Of a DNA stretch of 62,769 nucleotides, positions 52,414-62,769 are shown one piece after another. The notes under the pieces were generated by a model that worked only from the letters and a program-made list of their open reading frames with translations, ran no database searches and was not told where the DNA came from. The translations under genes were made by a program, and so were the position numbers. How positions within the stretch are numbered: position 1 is the first letter of the stretch; every line of letters begins with the position of its first letter. The DNA lies in the NCBI GenBank assembly GCA_902604855.1, contig CACLAF010000007.1:1-62769 (forward strand). The letters are read 5' to 3'. The DNA is from an uncultured SAR86 cluster bacterium. Lineage in GTDB: Bacteria > Pseudomonadota > Gammaproteobacteria > Magnimaribacterales > Magnimaribacteraceae.

Positions 52414-53088
52414 ATGAAGAGTTCAGTATTGGATTGGTTAGGAATTATATTAAAAAGAGATCTAATTATTGCTTTTAGAAGATCGTCCACATATATAACG
52501 CCATTAGTCTTTTTTTTAATTGTCATTACTTTTTTTCCTTTAGCACTGGGGCCCCAAGATAGTTTATTAAGCTCTTTGGCTCCTGGAGTAATATGGATTG
52601 CCGCTTTATTGGCTTCATTGCTTGCAGTAGAGAGTATATTTAGTGAAGACTTTAGAGATGGTTCTCTTGATGATTTCTTTGTTTCTTTAGAACCTTCCTT
52701 TATCTTGGTATTTGCAAAAGTAATGATCCACTGGCTAATTACCGGGCTGCCAATTCTCATTGCTTCTTCTCTTGCAGCGATTATTTTATATCTTCCTTTA
52801 GAAAGTTTTGTTCCTATGATTCTAAGCCTTCTTCTTGGAACATCCTTTATGAGTTTGTTAGGTGCCCTGGGTGCAGCTTTATCTTTAGGAAAATCAGCCA
52901 TCCTTAGCGCAATTATAGTTTTACCTTTTTCTATACCAACATTATTAATGGGTACTTCTGTAGTAACTTTTTCGCTCAATAATCAAGATTATTCAGGTTT
53001 TCTAATGATAATGGGTGCCATGCTTGCAATTGGTATTCCATTGCTGTGTTTGTTAACTGTAGAAGCTTTACTACTGAATTATGACTAG
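52414..53088 (+). CDS. ccmB: Heme exporter membrane protein
   Basis: The CcmB permease subunit, about 224 residues, starting at the ATG at 52414 (MKSSVLDWLGIILKRD). Six hydrophobic spans can be counted. The N-terminal KRDLIIAFRRSSTYITP and the FSEDFRDGSLDDFF loop are family features. It overlaps ccmC by 8 nt. Confidence 0.94.
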   Translation: MKSSVLDWLGIILKRDLIIAFRRSSTYITPLVFFLIVITFFPLALGPQDSLLSSLAPGVIWIAALLASLLAVESIFSEDFRDGSLDDFFVSLEPSFILVFAKVMIHWLITGLPILIASSLAAIILYLPLESFVPMILSLLLGTSFMSLLGALGAALSLGKSAILSAIIVLPFSIPTLLMGTSVVTFSLNNQDYSGFLMIMGAMLAIGIPLLCLLTVEALLLNYD

Positions 53089-53836
53089 GATTTGGAATTT
53101 CACCAAAAGGTGGTTTATTGAAATGGGATCACCTCCTTTATTTTATCGATGGTCTTCAAAGATTATGCCTTGGTTAGGGATTTTGGCCATAATTTTTCTA
53201 TCTGTTGGACTTTTTTGGGGATTACTAATTGCTCCAACTGACTATAAGCAAGGTGATGTTTATAGAATTTTATATGTTCATGTCCCTTCTGCGATACTTG
53301 GTCAGTCTATTTTTATGTTTATGGCAGCTTGCGGTCTTATTAATGTTGTCTGGAGAGCAAAGATATCTGGAATGATATTGAAATCTGCTGCACCTATAGG
53401 AATGAGCTTTACTCTCATAGCTTTAGTAACAGGTTCTGTTTGGGGCAAACCAACCTGGGGAACTTGGTGGGTATGGGATGCACGTCTCACTTCAACTCTT
53501 ATATTATTCTTTATTTATGCAGCATTAATAGGTCTGTATTCATCAATAGACGATAAAACCAAAGCTGATAGGGCAGTCTCAATCTTGTCGATTGTAGGTT
53601 TGGCGATTATACCCGTGATAAAGAAATCAGTAGATTGGTGGCAAACACTTCATCAGCCATCTACTTTTACGTTGACTTCTTCTCCCTCAATGTCTCCTGA
53701 CATGTATCAACCTCTTTTATTATGTGTGATTGGATTTTATTTAATTTTCGCTTTTACATTAACTTTAAATCTCAGGAATGAGGTCATTGATAGAGAAAGA
53801 TCTAAGAATTGGGTCAAGCAAATATTTGTAAACTAA
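53081..53836 (+). CDS. ccmC: Heme transporter subunit with WWD domain
   Basis: CcmC delivers heme to CcmE at the periplasmic face. The 251-residue protein has the tryptophan-rich WWD motif WGTWWVWDARLTS and the two flanking histidine regions (YVHVPSA and LHQPST) that ligate heme. Six membrane spans are evident. ccmD follows after 3 nt. Confidence 0.96.
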   Translation: MTRIWNFTKRWFIEMGSPPLFYRWSSKIMPWLGILAIIFLSVGLFWGLLIAPTDYKQGDVYRILYVHVPSAILGQSIFMFMAACGLINVVWRAKISGMILKSAAPIGMSFTLIALVTGSVWGKPTWGTWWVWDARLTSTLILFFIYAALIGLYSSIDDKTKADRAVSILSIVGLAIIPVIKKSVDWWQTLHQPSTFTLTSSPSMSPDMYQPLLLCVIGFYLIFAFTLTLNLRNEVIDRERSKNWVKQIFVN

Positions 53837-53839
53837 GAA

Positions 53840-53992
53840 ATGTTAGAAAACTTTAATAATTTACTTTATATGGATGGCAATGGCCTTTTTGTATGGTTCT
53901 GTATGGCTTTTTTTGTTCTTGTTGTCAGTCTAAATATCCTTTATGCCATAAAGAAGAAAAGGCAGCTTATTAAATTAATTAGATCTTCATGA
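53840..53992 (+). CDS. ccmD: Heme exporter small membrane protein
   Basis: A 50-residue protein translated from ATG 53840 to the TGA at 53990-53992. It has one hydrophobic span (VWFCMAFFVLVVSLNILY) followed by a basic tail (KKKRQ). The N-terminal MDGNGLFVW segment is typical of CcmD. Its end overlaps the ccmE ATG as ATGA. CcmD holds CcmABC and CcmE together. Confidence 0.9.
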   Translation: MLENFNNLLYMDGNGLFVWFCMAFFVLVVSLNILYAIKKKRQLIKLIRSS

Positions 53993-54414
53993 ACCCATTG
54001 AGAAAACAGAGACTCTATGCCTTGATTGCAGTTCTAATAGGGTCGCTATTAGCTACATGGCTAGTTGTTTCAGCTTTATCCGAGAATATGAATTTGTTTT
54101 ATTCACCTAGCGAAATATTGGAAGCTGATATTGATGAAAATGCTTTGATCAGAGCTGGAGGAATGGTGAAGCAAGGCTCTATTGAAAAAAGTAAAGATTC
54201 TTTAAATGTCAGATTTACTGTCACAGATTATCAAAATGAATTGATAATAAATTACGAAGGTATATTGCCTGATTTATTTGATGAAAATGCTGGAGTGGTT
54301 GTAAGAGGAAATTTGAAAACTGATGGCTCCTTTAAGGCAATTGAAGTTCTTGCTAAACATGATGAGAATTATATGCCTCCAGAGGTCGCCAAGTTAATTG
54401 AGGTGAATGAATGA
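53989..54414 (+). CDS. ccmE: Periplasmic heme chaperone
   Basis: CcmE binds heme covalently and passes it to apocytochromes. The 141-residue protein has an N-terminal anchor (about residues 10-28), an OB-fold domain, and the heme-binding H124 with Y128 in AKHDENYMPPEV. It overlaps ccmD and ccmF by 4 nt each. Confidence 0.96.
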   Translation: MNPLRKQRLYALIAVLIGSLLATWLVVSALSENMNLFYSPSEILEADIDENALIRAGGMVKQGSIEKSKDSLNVRFTVTDYQNELIINYEGILPDLFDENAGVVVRGNLKTDGSFKAIEVLAKHDENYMPPEVAKLIEVNE

Positions 54415-56318
54415 TACCTGAATTCGGCCATTTAATTTTAATTGTTCATTTAGTTTTGAGCCTATTGGGTGGAACACTGCCACTTTTAGTAGTTTATGCA
54501 AACTATAGATCTCTTGAGATTTCAATAAAGAAGCTATCAGTTACACTTTTTGTATTAATAACCATCTCTTTTCTATCTTTGATTTATTCTTTTCTCGTCG
54601 ACGATTTTTCTGTTGCATATGTCGCTCAAAACTCCAATATCAATTTACCAGTTTATTATAAATTTGCAGCAACATGGGGGGCCCATGAAGGATCATTAGT
54701 TCTATGGATTCTGGCAATGAATGCTTGGCTTATATGCTTTATCTTTTTCACACATTCTAAAGATAAAGGCTTCCTTGCAACCGTATTTTCTATTTCTTGT
54801 CAGGTTATCTTTGCTTTTTCACTATTTACACTCTTCACATCCAATCCTTTTGAGAGAATTTTACCTATACCTCCTCTAAATGGAGCTGATCTTAATCCTT
54901 CACTACAAGATTTTGCTTTTACAGTGCATCCACCCTTACTTTATTTTGGATATTCTGGTTTATTGATACCTTTTGCAATAGCAGTATCTGCAATGTTGTT
55001 TAAAAAAGACACTAGAGAATGGGCAAGATACTCTAGACCTTGGACGCTTCTATCTTGTAGTTTTTTAACATTGGGAATTGCGTTGGGAAGTTGGTGGGCT
55101 TATTACGAATTAGGTTGGGGCGGATGGTGGTTTTGGGATCCTGTAGAAAATGCAGCTTTCGTACCTTGGCTTCTATCGGTTGCTTTATTCCATTCTTTGA
55201 TCACCAGTCAAAATAGAGGAGTTTTTGGTAAATGGTCTATTCTTCTTTCAATCTTTGCTTTTGCTACAAGCTTACTAGGTACTTTTTTGGTTAGGTCAGG
55301 AATATTAACTTCTGTGCATGCCTTTGCTTTAGATCCTGAAAGAGGACTATTTATTTTAGCTATTCTTGCTTTCTTTGTAATAGGAAGTCTTTTGATTTAC
55401 TCAATAACGAACTTTGGGCATGTTGAAGAAAATAAATATGAGCTCACTTCCAAAGAATTTGGTTTCTTATTGAATAACCTGCTGCTTGTTGTTCTTGCTA
55501 TCTCAATTTTATTTGGAACAATTTTTCCCCTTATCTACGAAGCATTTACCGGAGGAAAGCAAATATCTGTAGGGGCACCTTACTTCGAAATTATACTTTT
55601 TCCCTTTGCACTAGCATTAGGATTGCTTCAAGGCATTGCTCTTTATCTCTCTTGGGGTAAATCTTCATCTTTTAGTTTTTTACCTAGACTGCTTATAGAG
55701 TCTTTATCTATATTTTCACTAATCATTCTCATTTTATTTGTTCTCTTTGATAATTTATATCTCAGTTCTTTTGCGACAATATTTTTAGCCTCTTGGATCC
55801 TAGTAGGAACATTACAAATAACCAAAAAAAGAAATTTGAGCTATTGGATTTTCTTAAGAAAGAGATTAGCCGTAACATTTGCTCATGCAGGAATGGCTAT
55901 TCTGACCATTGGAGTAGGGGTAGTATCAAGTTACTCACTGGAAAAAGAGATAATCTTATCGCCAGGAGATTCAACAGAATTTAGTGATCAAACCATTAAT
56001 TTCCAATCTATAGATGATCTATTGGGACCAAATTACACATCTAAATCTGCTGTTGTATCTTTTGACGATGGAAGCGAACTTTCTAATATAGTAACTGAGA
56101 AAAGAACTTATTTGCCCTCAGGCCAGATAACAACTGAGGCAGGAATTCAAGCAGACCTTTTCAAAGATTTATATGTATCGATTGGAGATAATTTACAGTC
56201 TAATATTTGGTCTTTTAAAATTCAAATTAAACCTTTTATCCGTTGGATTTGGCTAGGTGCTCTTTTGATCGCAATTGGTAGTTTCTTGGCAGGAGTGAAA
56301 CAAATCAAAAGAAGATGA
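54411..56318 (+). CDS. ccmF: Cytochrome c heme lyase subunit
   Basis: A 635-residue multi-span membrane protein that ligates heme to apocytochrome c. The WWD motif is WGGWWFWDPVENAAF, and conserved histidines lie in GAHEGSL, VHPPLLY, TSVHAFALD and AHAGMA. It overlaps ccmE and ccmG by 4 nt each, as in a tightly coupled operon. Confidence 0.97.
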   Translation: MIPEFGHLILIVHLVLSLLGGTLPLLVVYANYRSLEISIKKLSVTLFVLITISFLSLIYSFLVDDFSVAYVAQNSNINLPVYYKFAATWGAHEGSLVLWILAMNAWLICFIFFTHSKDKGFLATVFSISCQVIFAFSLFTLFTSNPFERILPIPPLNGADLNPSLQDFAFTVHPPLLYFGYSGLLIPFAIAVSAMLFKKDTREWARYSRPWTLLSCSFLTLGIALGSWWAYYELGWGGWWFWDPVENAAFVPWLLSVALFHSLITSQNRGVFGKWSILLSIFAFATSLLGTFLVRSGILTSVHAFALDPERGLFILAILAFFVIGSLLIYSITNFGHVEENKYELTSKEFGFLLNNLLLVVLAISILFGTIFPLIYEAFTGGKQISVGAPYFEIILFPFALALGLLQGIALYLSWGKSSSFSFLPRLLIESLSIFSLIILILFVLFDNLYLSSFATIFLASWILVGTLQITKKRNLSYWIFLRKRLAVTFAHAGMAILTIGVGVVSSYSLEKEIILSPGDSTEFSDQTINFQSIDDLLGPNYTSKSAVVSFDDGSELSNIVTEKRTYLPSGQITTEAGIQADLFKDLYVSIGDNLQSNIWSFKIQIKPFIRWIWLGALLIAIGSFLAGVKQIKRR

Positions 56319-56836
56319 AAAAAATTATAGACGCATTACCCCTAGTTGTTTTCGCCTCATTAATCATTGTACTTTTCTCTTTTTTAAGTGATGAAGATGA
56401 TCAATTAGAAACAGCACTGATAGATAGCTCTTTTCCAGATTTCAACCTTGGATCATTATCAGACGAATCTAGGCTCTTAACTAAACAGGACATAATTAAA
56501 TTACCAGCATTGATAAATGTTTGGGCTACTTGGTGTATAGCATGTAGGGTTGAGCATCCTTTTTTAATGAAATTAAAAGAAGAATCTAGGCTCACAATAT
56601 ATGGCTTAAATTATAAAGATAATAAATTAAAAGCTCTTGATCTGCTTGAAAGAGACGGAAACCCATTTGAATTTTCAATATATGATTTTGAAGGCCGATT
56701 AGCGATTGATTTAGGAGTGTATGGTGCACCTGAAACTTTCTTTATTGATAAAAATGGTCTTATCCGAGAAAGACATGTTGGAGTAATAGATGAAAGAGTG
56801 TGGGAAGAAAAATTTTCTAAATATCTTAATGAATAA
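56315..56836 (+). CDS. ccmG: Thiol:disulfide interchange protein
   Basis: A membrane-anchored thioredoxin-like protein of 173 residues that keeps apocytochrome cysteines reduced. The WCxxC active site is C74 and C77 (ATWCIACRVEHP), and the cis-proline region is YGAPETFFID. An N-terminal span anchors it. It is also known as DsbE. It overlaps ccmH by 8 nt. Confidence 0.95.
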   Translation: MKKIIDALPLVVFASLIIVLFSFLSDEDDQLETALIDSSFPDFNLGSLSDESRLLTKQDIIKLPALINVWATWCIACRVEHPFLMKLKEESRLTIYGLNYKDNKLKALDLLERDGNPFEFSIYDFEGRLAIDLGVYGAPETFFIDKNGLIRERHVGVIDERVWEEKFSKYLNE

Positions 56837-57236
56837 ACTCATTCTTTTTTTATTATTTATCATTTGTTCTCTGCAAGTAAGCGTTGAGGAGGGGCAAGTA
56901 AATTTTGATAATGAAGCATATCCATTTAAAAGTGAGATAAAAGAGTCATTATTTTATTCTCTTCTAAATGAGTTAAGGTGTCCTAAGTGCCAAAGTTCAA
57001 ATCTTGCAGGTTCAAATTCGCCTATTTCAAATGATTTGAAGCGAGAAGTTTATGAATTAGTGGCAGAGGGCAAATCCTCTAAACAGATTAAAGAACATCT
57101 AGTTGATAGATATGGTAATTTTATTATCTATAATCCGCCTATCGAGCCTGCTACATATGCATTATGGTTCGGCCCATTTATTTTGATACTCCTATCGGTA
57201 TTAGTAATTATTTTAGTAAGAAAAAGAATAATTTGA
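56829..57236 (+). CDS. ccmH: Cytochrome c maturation oxidoreductase, N-terminal CcmH type
   Basis: A 135-residue protein with a signal peptide, from the ATG at 56829 (MNKLILFLLF). The redox motif LRCPKCQ (C51, C54) and the following SNLAGSNSPIS are family hallmarks. A C-terminal membrane span is present. It is the short form; the TPR part is a separate gene (ccmI), overlapping by one base. Confidence 0.94.
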   Translation: MNKLILFLLFIICSLQVSVEEGQVNFDNEAYPFKSEIKESLFYSLLNELRCPKCQSSNLAGSNSPISNDLKREVYELVAEGKSSKQIKEHLVDRYGNFIIYNPPIEPATYALWFGPFILILLSVLVIILVRKRII

Positions 57237-57901
57237 TGAGCTATATCTATTTTTTTTTAATTATATTTCTTCCTTTGTATGCTGTATTAGCTGATAAGGA
57301 TGATTTTTTTAAACTTAATATCAAAATAATAATTGCTGTATTAGTTACAGCTTCTTCTTTGTTAGTTTATGAAAATATACTCTCTGATGGATCTCTAGAG
57401 TTAGCGTATCAGAAACAATCATTGGAGATATTTCTTGGAGAAGATCAGCAAGAAAAAGAAAATGAAAGAGAACAAGTAAATAACTTAATTACTCAGATTG
57501 TTAAAAAAAGAGATATAGAGCCAGGAGAATTATACATTCTCGCGCGCCAGTTAAAGAATATTAATGAATTTATGCTTTCTAGAGATGTTTACAAGGAGAT
57601 TTACAATAGATTTGGTAATGATTTGGACGGAGCAGTAGTTGCTGAATATGCCCAAGTGTTGTTTATGAGTGAGGGTAGAAAATTTAATGACTCCATATAT
57701 ATTTTGTTAGAAGAAGCAGTTAAAAAAAATCCAAATAATCCATCAGCCTTAACTCTAAAAGGTCTAGCTGAACTTGAAAAAAGTAATCCTCAATTAACTA
57801 TTCAATTATGGAACCAAGCTATTCCCTTGTTGAATTCTGAGAAAGAGAAAGATGATTTAAGGTCGCTCATTGAAGCAGTAAAAAAAAGAAAAAATCAGTA
57901 G
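57236..57901 (+). CDS. ccmI: Cytochrome c maturation TPR protein (CcmI-like)
   Basis: A 221-residue protein starting at ATG 57236, overlapping the ccmH stop as TGATG. Two N-terminal membrane spans (about residues 3-18 and 28-44) are followed by helical repeats with TPR-like features (NPNNPSALTLKGLAELEKSN). CcmI presents apocytochromes to CcmFH. It is shorter than typical CcmI, which has a larger periplasmic part. Assignment rests on position and TPR pattern. Confidence 0.8.
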   Translation: MSYIYFFLIIFLPLYAVLADKDDFFKLNIKIIIAVLVTASSLLVYENILSDGSLELAYQKQSLEIFLGEDQQEKENEREQVNNLITQIVKKRDIEPGELYILARQLKNINEFMLSRDVYKEIYNRFGNDLDGAVVAEYAQVLFMSEGRKFNDSIYILLEEAVKKNPNNPSALTLKGLAELEKSNPQLTIQLWNQAIPLLNSEKEKDDLRSLIEAVKKRKNQ

Positions 57902-57960
57902 TTTCCAAAGCCTATATAGACTAAAATTTCCTAGCAAATGAAAGCTGATTTTGTTTCATT

Positions 57961-57981
57961 AATGCCTTTATTCAAGGCATT
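57961..57981 (+). terminator. Hairpin between ccmI and smc
   Basis: An 8-bp perfect stem (AATGCCTT with AAGGCATT) with a 5-nt loop lies in the 110-nt gap. Only a weak T-rich stretch follows (GGTTTCTTACC), so it may be a weak terminator of the ccm operon. No smc promoter is obvious. Confidence 0.4.
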
Positions 57982-58011
57982 GGTTTCTTACCCCCTAAAG
58001 GAATTACAATT

Positions 58012-60480
58012 ATGAGACTCAATTCTATCAAGCTTTCTGGCTTCAAATCTTTCGTTGATCCAACTTCTGTTACCTTCCCATCAAGTATGTCGTGTATCGT
58101 TGGCCCAAATGGTTGTGGGAAATCTAATGTTATAGATGCCGTTCGTTGGGTTCTGGGCGAGAGTTCGGCAAAAAATTTAAGAAGCGATTCTATGACTGAT
58201 GTAGTTTTTAATGGTTCATCTTCAAGAAAACCAGTCTCAAAAGCCTCAGTAGAATTATTTTTTGACAATAAAGAGGGACGAATAGGTGGAGAATTCTCAA
58301 GTTATAGTGAAATCTCTGTAAGGCGTAGTTTAGAATTAGATGGTCAATCTAATTACTATTTAAACGGAACAAGCTGCAGAAAAAAAGATATTACTGATGT
58401 TTTCTTAGGTACAGGATTAGGACCAAGATCTTATGCAATTATAGAACAAGGAATGATATCGCAATTGGTAAGCGCTAAACCTGAAGAAATGAGAGGCTAC
58501 ATAGAAGAAGTAGCTGGTATCTCAAGATACCTTGAGAGAAAAAAAGAAACGGAATCAAGAATAAAAAGAACTAAAGAAAATTTATCAAGATTAGATGATT
58601 TGAGGGAAGAGATTACGAGATTATTATTTAAACTCCAGAGACAAGCCAAGGCTGCAGAAAAATATCATGAGCTAAGAAAAGATGAGACGCAAGCTCAATT
58701 GATACTTCTAGGTTCTAAATGGAGAGATGTTTCATCGGCACTGAGAATAAAAGAACAGGAAGTCAAGAATCAGGAACTCAAAGTCGAAAAGATAAATTCT
58801 GAAAAAAATACATCTGATAGCGAGATTATTAAACTAAGGGCAAAGCAAATTGAGCTACAGACTGCATTAGATAAAGTTCAACAAGAGTTTTATAGTTTCG
58901 GTGCCGATATATCTAGAACTGAACAAGATATTTCCCTCAAAAAAGAAAGAGTTAATGAAATAAATGAAAAAATTTCAACTAATTCAATTCTTATTGATGC
59001 ACGATCTAAGGATTTACAAAATCTAGAGGAAAATAAATCGTCTGCTCAGAAAGAACTTATTAATATTGAAAAGGAATTAAAGTTTCTTAAAGAATCGGGT
59101 GATGAGGAATCTAATAAAGCTGAGGCTAAAAAAATAGAAGGCTCTTGGCTGGTATTTATAACTCAAACTAAGAACTTAATAGTAGATATTTCCACTGCTA
59201 TTGAAATTATACAATCCAAGTTATTTAAAAAAGAATCAATAGAAGATGTATTTGCAAAGGTAGATTCTATTCAGAAGGACATAAGTAGCCTAGAATCTGA
59301 ACCTGTAAGGTTAACTAAGTTAACGCAAGATTTTTTGATTAATGCATCTGAAGGTGCAAAGCAACAAAGAATAAACTTAATTGATAAAACTGATAAGTAT
59401 GCTGAATTACAGGCAAAACTTGCTTCACTCAATTCTGAAGGATCTCATCTAGATGGGAAGATGCATGATCTAAAAAAAGAAAATTCAAAACTCGAAGTAG
59501 AGTTGAATGAATTGAAAGAGCCAATCAGTGAAATACAAAATAAGCTAGATTCACTTTTATCAGATAGACTCAAGGTTGAAGATAAATTACTACAATCAAG
59601 GAAAGATATTGAAGAATGTAATGCCTCTATACATGACATAGAGAGAGAAAAGATCGAGAAAGAGCAAGCCGCAATTACCCTTAGAGAATTACTAGAAAAT
59701 CTTAGGTTAGACAGACAAGCCTCTAAGATTGAACAAGAAAATATTGAATCGCAAGTTGTTGGCTTAAATGGAAATCTCTCAAAAATAAAAGAAGAGTTAG
59801 ACGAAAACAAAACAGTTGAGAACTATGCTGCTGAATTAGAGCAAATAGAATTAAAGATTTCTAGATTGGGTGCAATAAATCTAGTGGCAATGGAAGAATA
59901 TGATCAAGAGTTAAAAAGAAAGACATTACTTGATGAGCAACATAAAGAACTTATGGAAGCTCTAGATACTCTAGAAAGAGCTATAACTAAAATCGATAAA
60001 GAGACTCGTACCACTTTTAAAGATACTTTTGATAAATTAAACAAAAGTCTATCTCTTTCTTTCCCGAAATTATTTGGAGGAGGTCATGCTGAATTGGTAA
60101 TGCTGGGAGATGATTTACTCACTTGTGGAATAGGAATTACAGCAAGACCGCCAGGAAAAAAGAATGCAAGCGTTTCTCAATTGTCAGGTGGTGAGAAAGC
60201 ACTTACTGCCATAGCTACTGTCTTCGCTTTTTTTGAACTTAATCCAGCCCCCTTTTGTCTTCTTGATGAGGTAGATGCACCTTTAGATGATCTCAATACC
60301 ATGAGATTTATCGACCTTGTTGAGGAAATGTCCCAGAGAGTCCAGTTTGTATACATCACTCATAATAAGATTTCTATGGAAAAAAGTAAGCATCTTATGG
60401 GAGTTACAATGCAAGAGCCCGGCGTTTCTAGAATGGTAGCAGTTGATGTGGATCAAGCTGTGGAAATGGCTGCAAGCTAA
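58012..60480 (+). CDS. smc: SMC family chromosome protein, short form without visible hinge
   Basis: An 822-residue SMC ATPase. The N-terminal head has SGFKSFVDP, Walker A GPNGCGKSN (31-39) and the Q-loop region; the C-terminal head has LSGGEKAL (724-731) and Walker B FCLLDEVDAP near 748. Between them lie coiled coils, but Walker A to signature is ~690 residues instead of about 1,050. The central part (about 376-450) has no recognisable hinge domain. The smc-zipA-ligA order confirms it as the chromosomal smc. It may dimerise differently. Confidence 0.92.
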   Translation: MRLNSIKLSGFKSFVDPTSVTFPSSMSCIVGPNGCGKSNVIDAVRWVLGESSAKNLRSDSMTDVVFNGSSSRKPVSKASVELFFDNKEGRIGGEFSSYSEISVRRSLELDGQSNYYLNGTSCRKKDITDVFLGTGLGPRSYAIIEQGMISQLVSAKPEEMRGYIEEVAGISRYLERKKETESRIKRTKENLSRLDDLREEITRLLFKLQRQAKAAEKYHELRKDETQAQLILLGSKWRDVSSALRIKEQEVKNQELKVEKINSEKNTSDSEIIKLRAKQIELQTALDKVQQEFYSFGADISRTEQDISLKKERVNEINEKISTNSILIDARSKDLQNLEENKSSAQKELINIEKELKFLKESGDEESNKAEAKKIEGSWLVFITQTKNLIVDISTAIEIIQSKLFKKESIEDVFAKVDSIQKDISSLESEPVRLTKLTQDFLINASEGAKQQRINLIDKTDKYAELQAKLASLNSEGSHLDGKMHDLKKENSKLEVELNELKEPISEIQNKLDSLLSDRLKVEDKLLQSRKDIEECNASIHDIEREKIEKEQAAITLRELLENLRLDRQASKIEQENIESQVVGLNGNLSKIKEELDENKTVENYAAELEQIELKISRLGAINLVAMEEYDQELKRKTLLDEQHKELMEALDTLERAITKIDKETRTTFKDTFDKLNKSLSLSFPKLFGGGHAELVMLGDDLLTCGIGITARPPGKKNASVSQLSGGEKALTAIATVFAFFELNPAPFCLLDEVDAPLDDLNTMRFIDLVEEMSQRVQFVYITHNKISMEKSKHLMGVTMQEPGVSRMVAVDVDQAVEMAAS

Positions 60481-60481
60481 T

Positions 60482-62769
<2,288 letters not shown>

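Noticed and set aside
52380-52979. A 199-codon minus-strand open frame over ccmB
   Set aside because: It mirrors the hydrophobic ccmB coding sequence and has a lysine-rich product with no recognisable family.

Overview
This window reads as one contiguous piece of chromosome from a low-G+C, streamlined marine gammaproteobacterium, most plausibly of the SAR86 type; the lineage is an inference. It rests on gammaproteobacterial gene neighbourhoods (trpB-trpA-accD-folC-SPOR-cvpA-purF; mltF divergent from purL; alaS-lysC; a complete ccmABCDEFGHI run; smc-zipA-ligA), on two large TonB-dependent receptors, and on tight packing with many 1-14 nt overlaps. No phage, IS element, integrase or CRISPR array was seen. 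The window starts inside trpB and ends inside ligA.

Layout. 1-5961: tryptophan synthase, accD, folC, a SPOR protein, cvpA and purF, all forward. 5958-8537: aconitase B, reverse. 8634-9669: a DUF1289 protein and miaE. 9672-11360: umuDC, reverse, behind a perfect 20-bp LexA box. 11471-17127: an unknown membrane protein, lpxH, a lipoprotein cyclophilin, gltX, cysS, a Cas4/RecB-like nuclease and tRNA-Asn. 17183-24508: uvrB, a shortened MltF-like transglycosylase, purL and a Nudix hydrolase. 24579-30448: a second Nudix enzyme, a gamma-carbonic-anhydrase-like protein, a dienelactone hydrolase, alaS and lysC. 30519-40288 is the accessory, iron and oxidative part: a Fur-controlled siderophore receptor, a run of hairpins that may be a structured RNA, hemH, a nitroreductase, a second TonB-dependent receptor, an alpha/beta hydrolase, alternative oxidase and a GMC oxidoreductase. 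40314-46609: tRNA-Ser, panBC, a phosphotransferase-fold protein, a secreted TonB-C-like protein, then a tight set of sulfotransferase, APS-kinase-like, nucleotidylyltransferase and 2-hydroxyacid dehydrogenase genes ending at a strong terminator. 46623-51707: aldehyde dehydrogenase, an acyl-CoA carboxylase beta subunit starting 8 nt from tRNA-Arg, a SAM riboswitch with terminator in front of metY, and hisI. 51813-57901: the cytochrome c maturation operon, including a 50-residue ccmD. 58012-62769: smc, zipA and partial ligA.

How the genes fit together. Most genes are housekeeping: amino-acid, purine, pantothenate and fatty-acid precursors, tRNA charging and repair. A heme and iron theme links the Fur-regulated receptor, ferrochelatase, cytochrome c maturation and the heme-free alternative oxidase. 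The items most worth a second look are an 822-residue SMC that appears to lack the hinge domain, the hairpin cascade between the iron receptor and hemH, the sulfotransferase/kinase/nucleotidylyltransferase cassette, the tRNA-Arg/carboxylase junction, and the MltF-like protein that lacks its substrate-binding-like domain.
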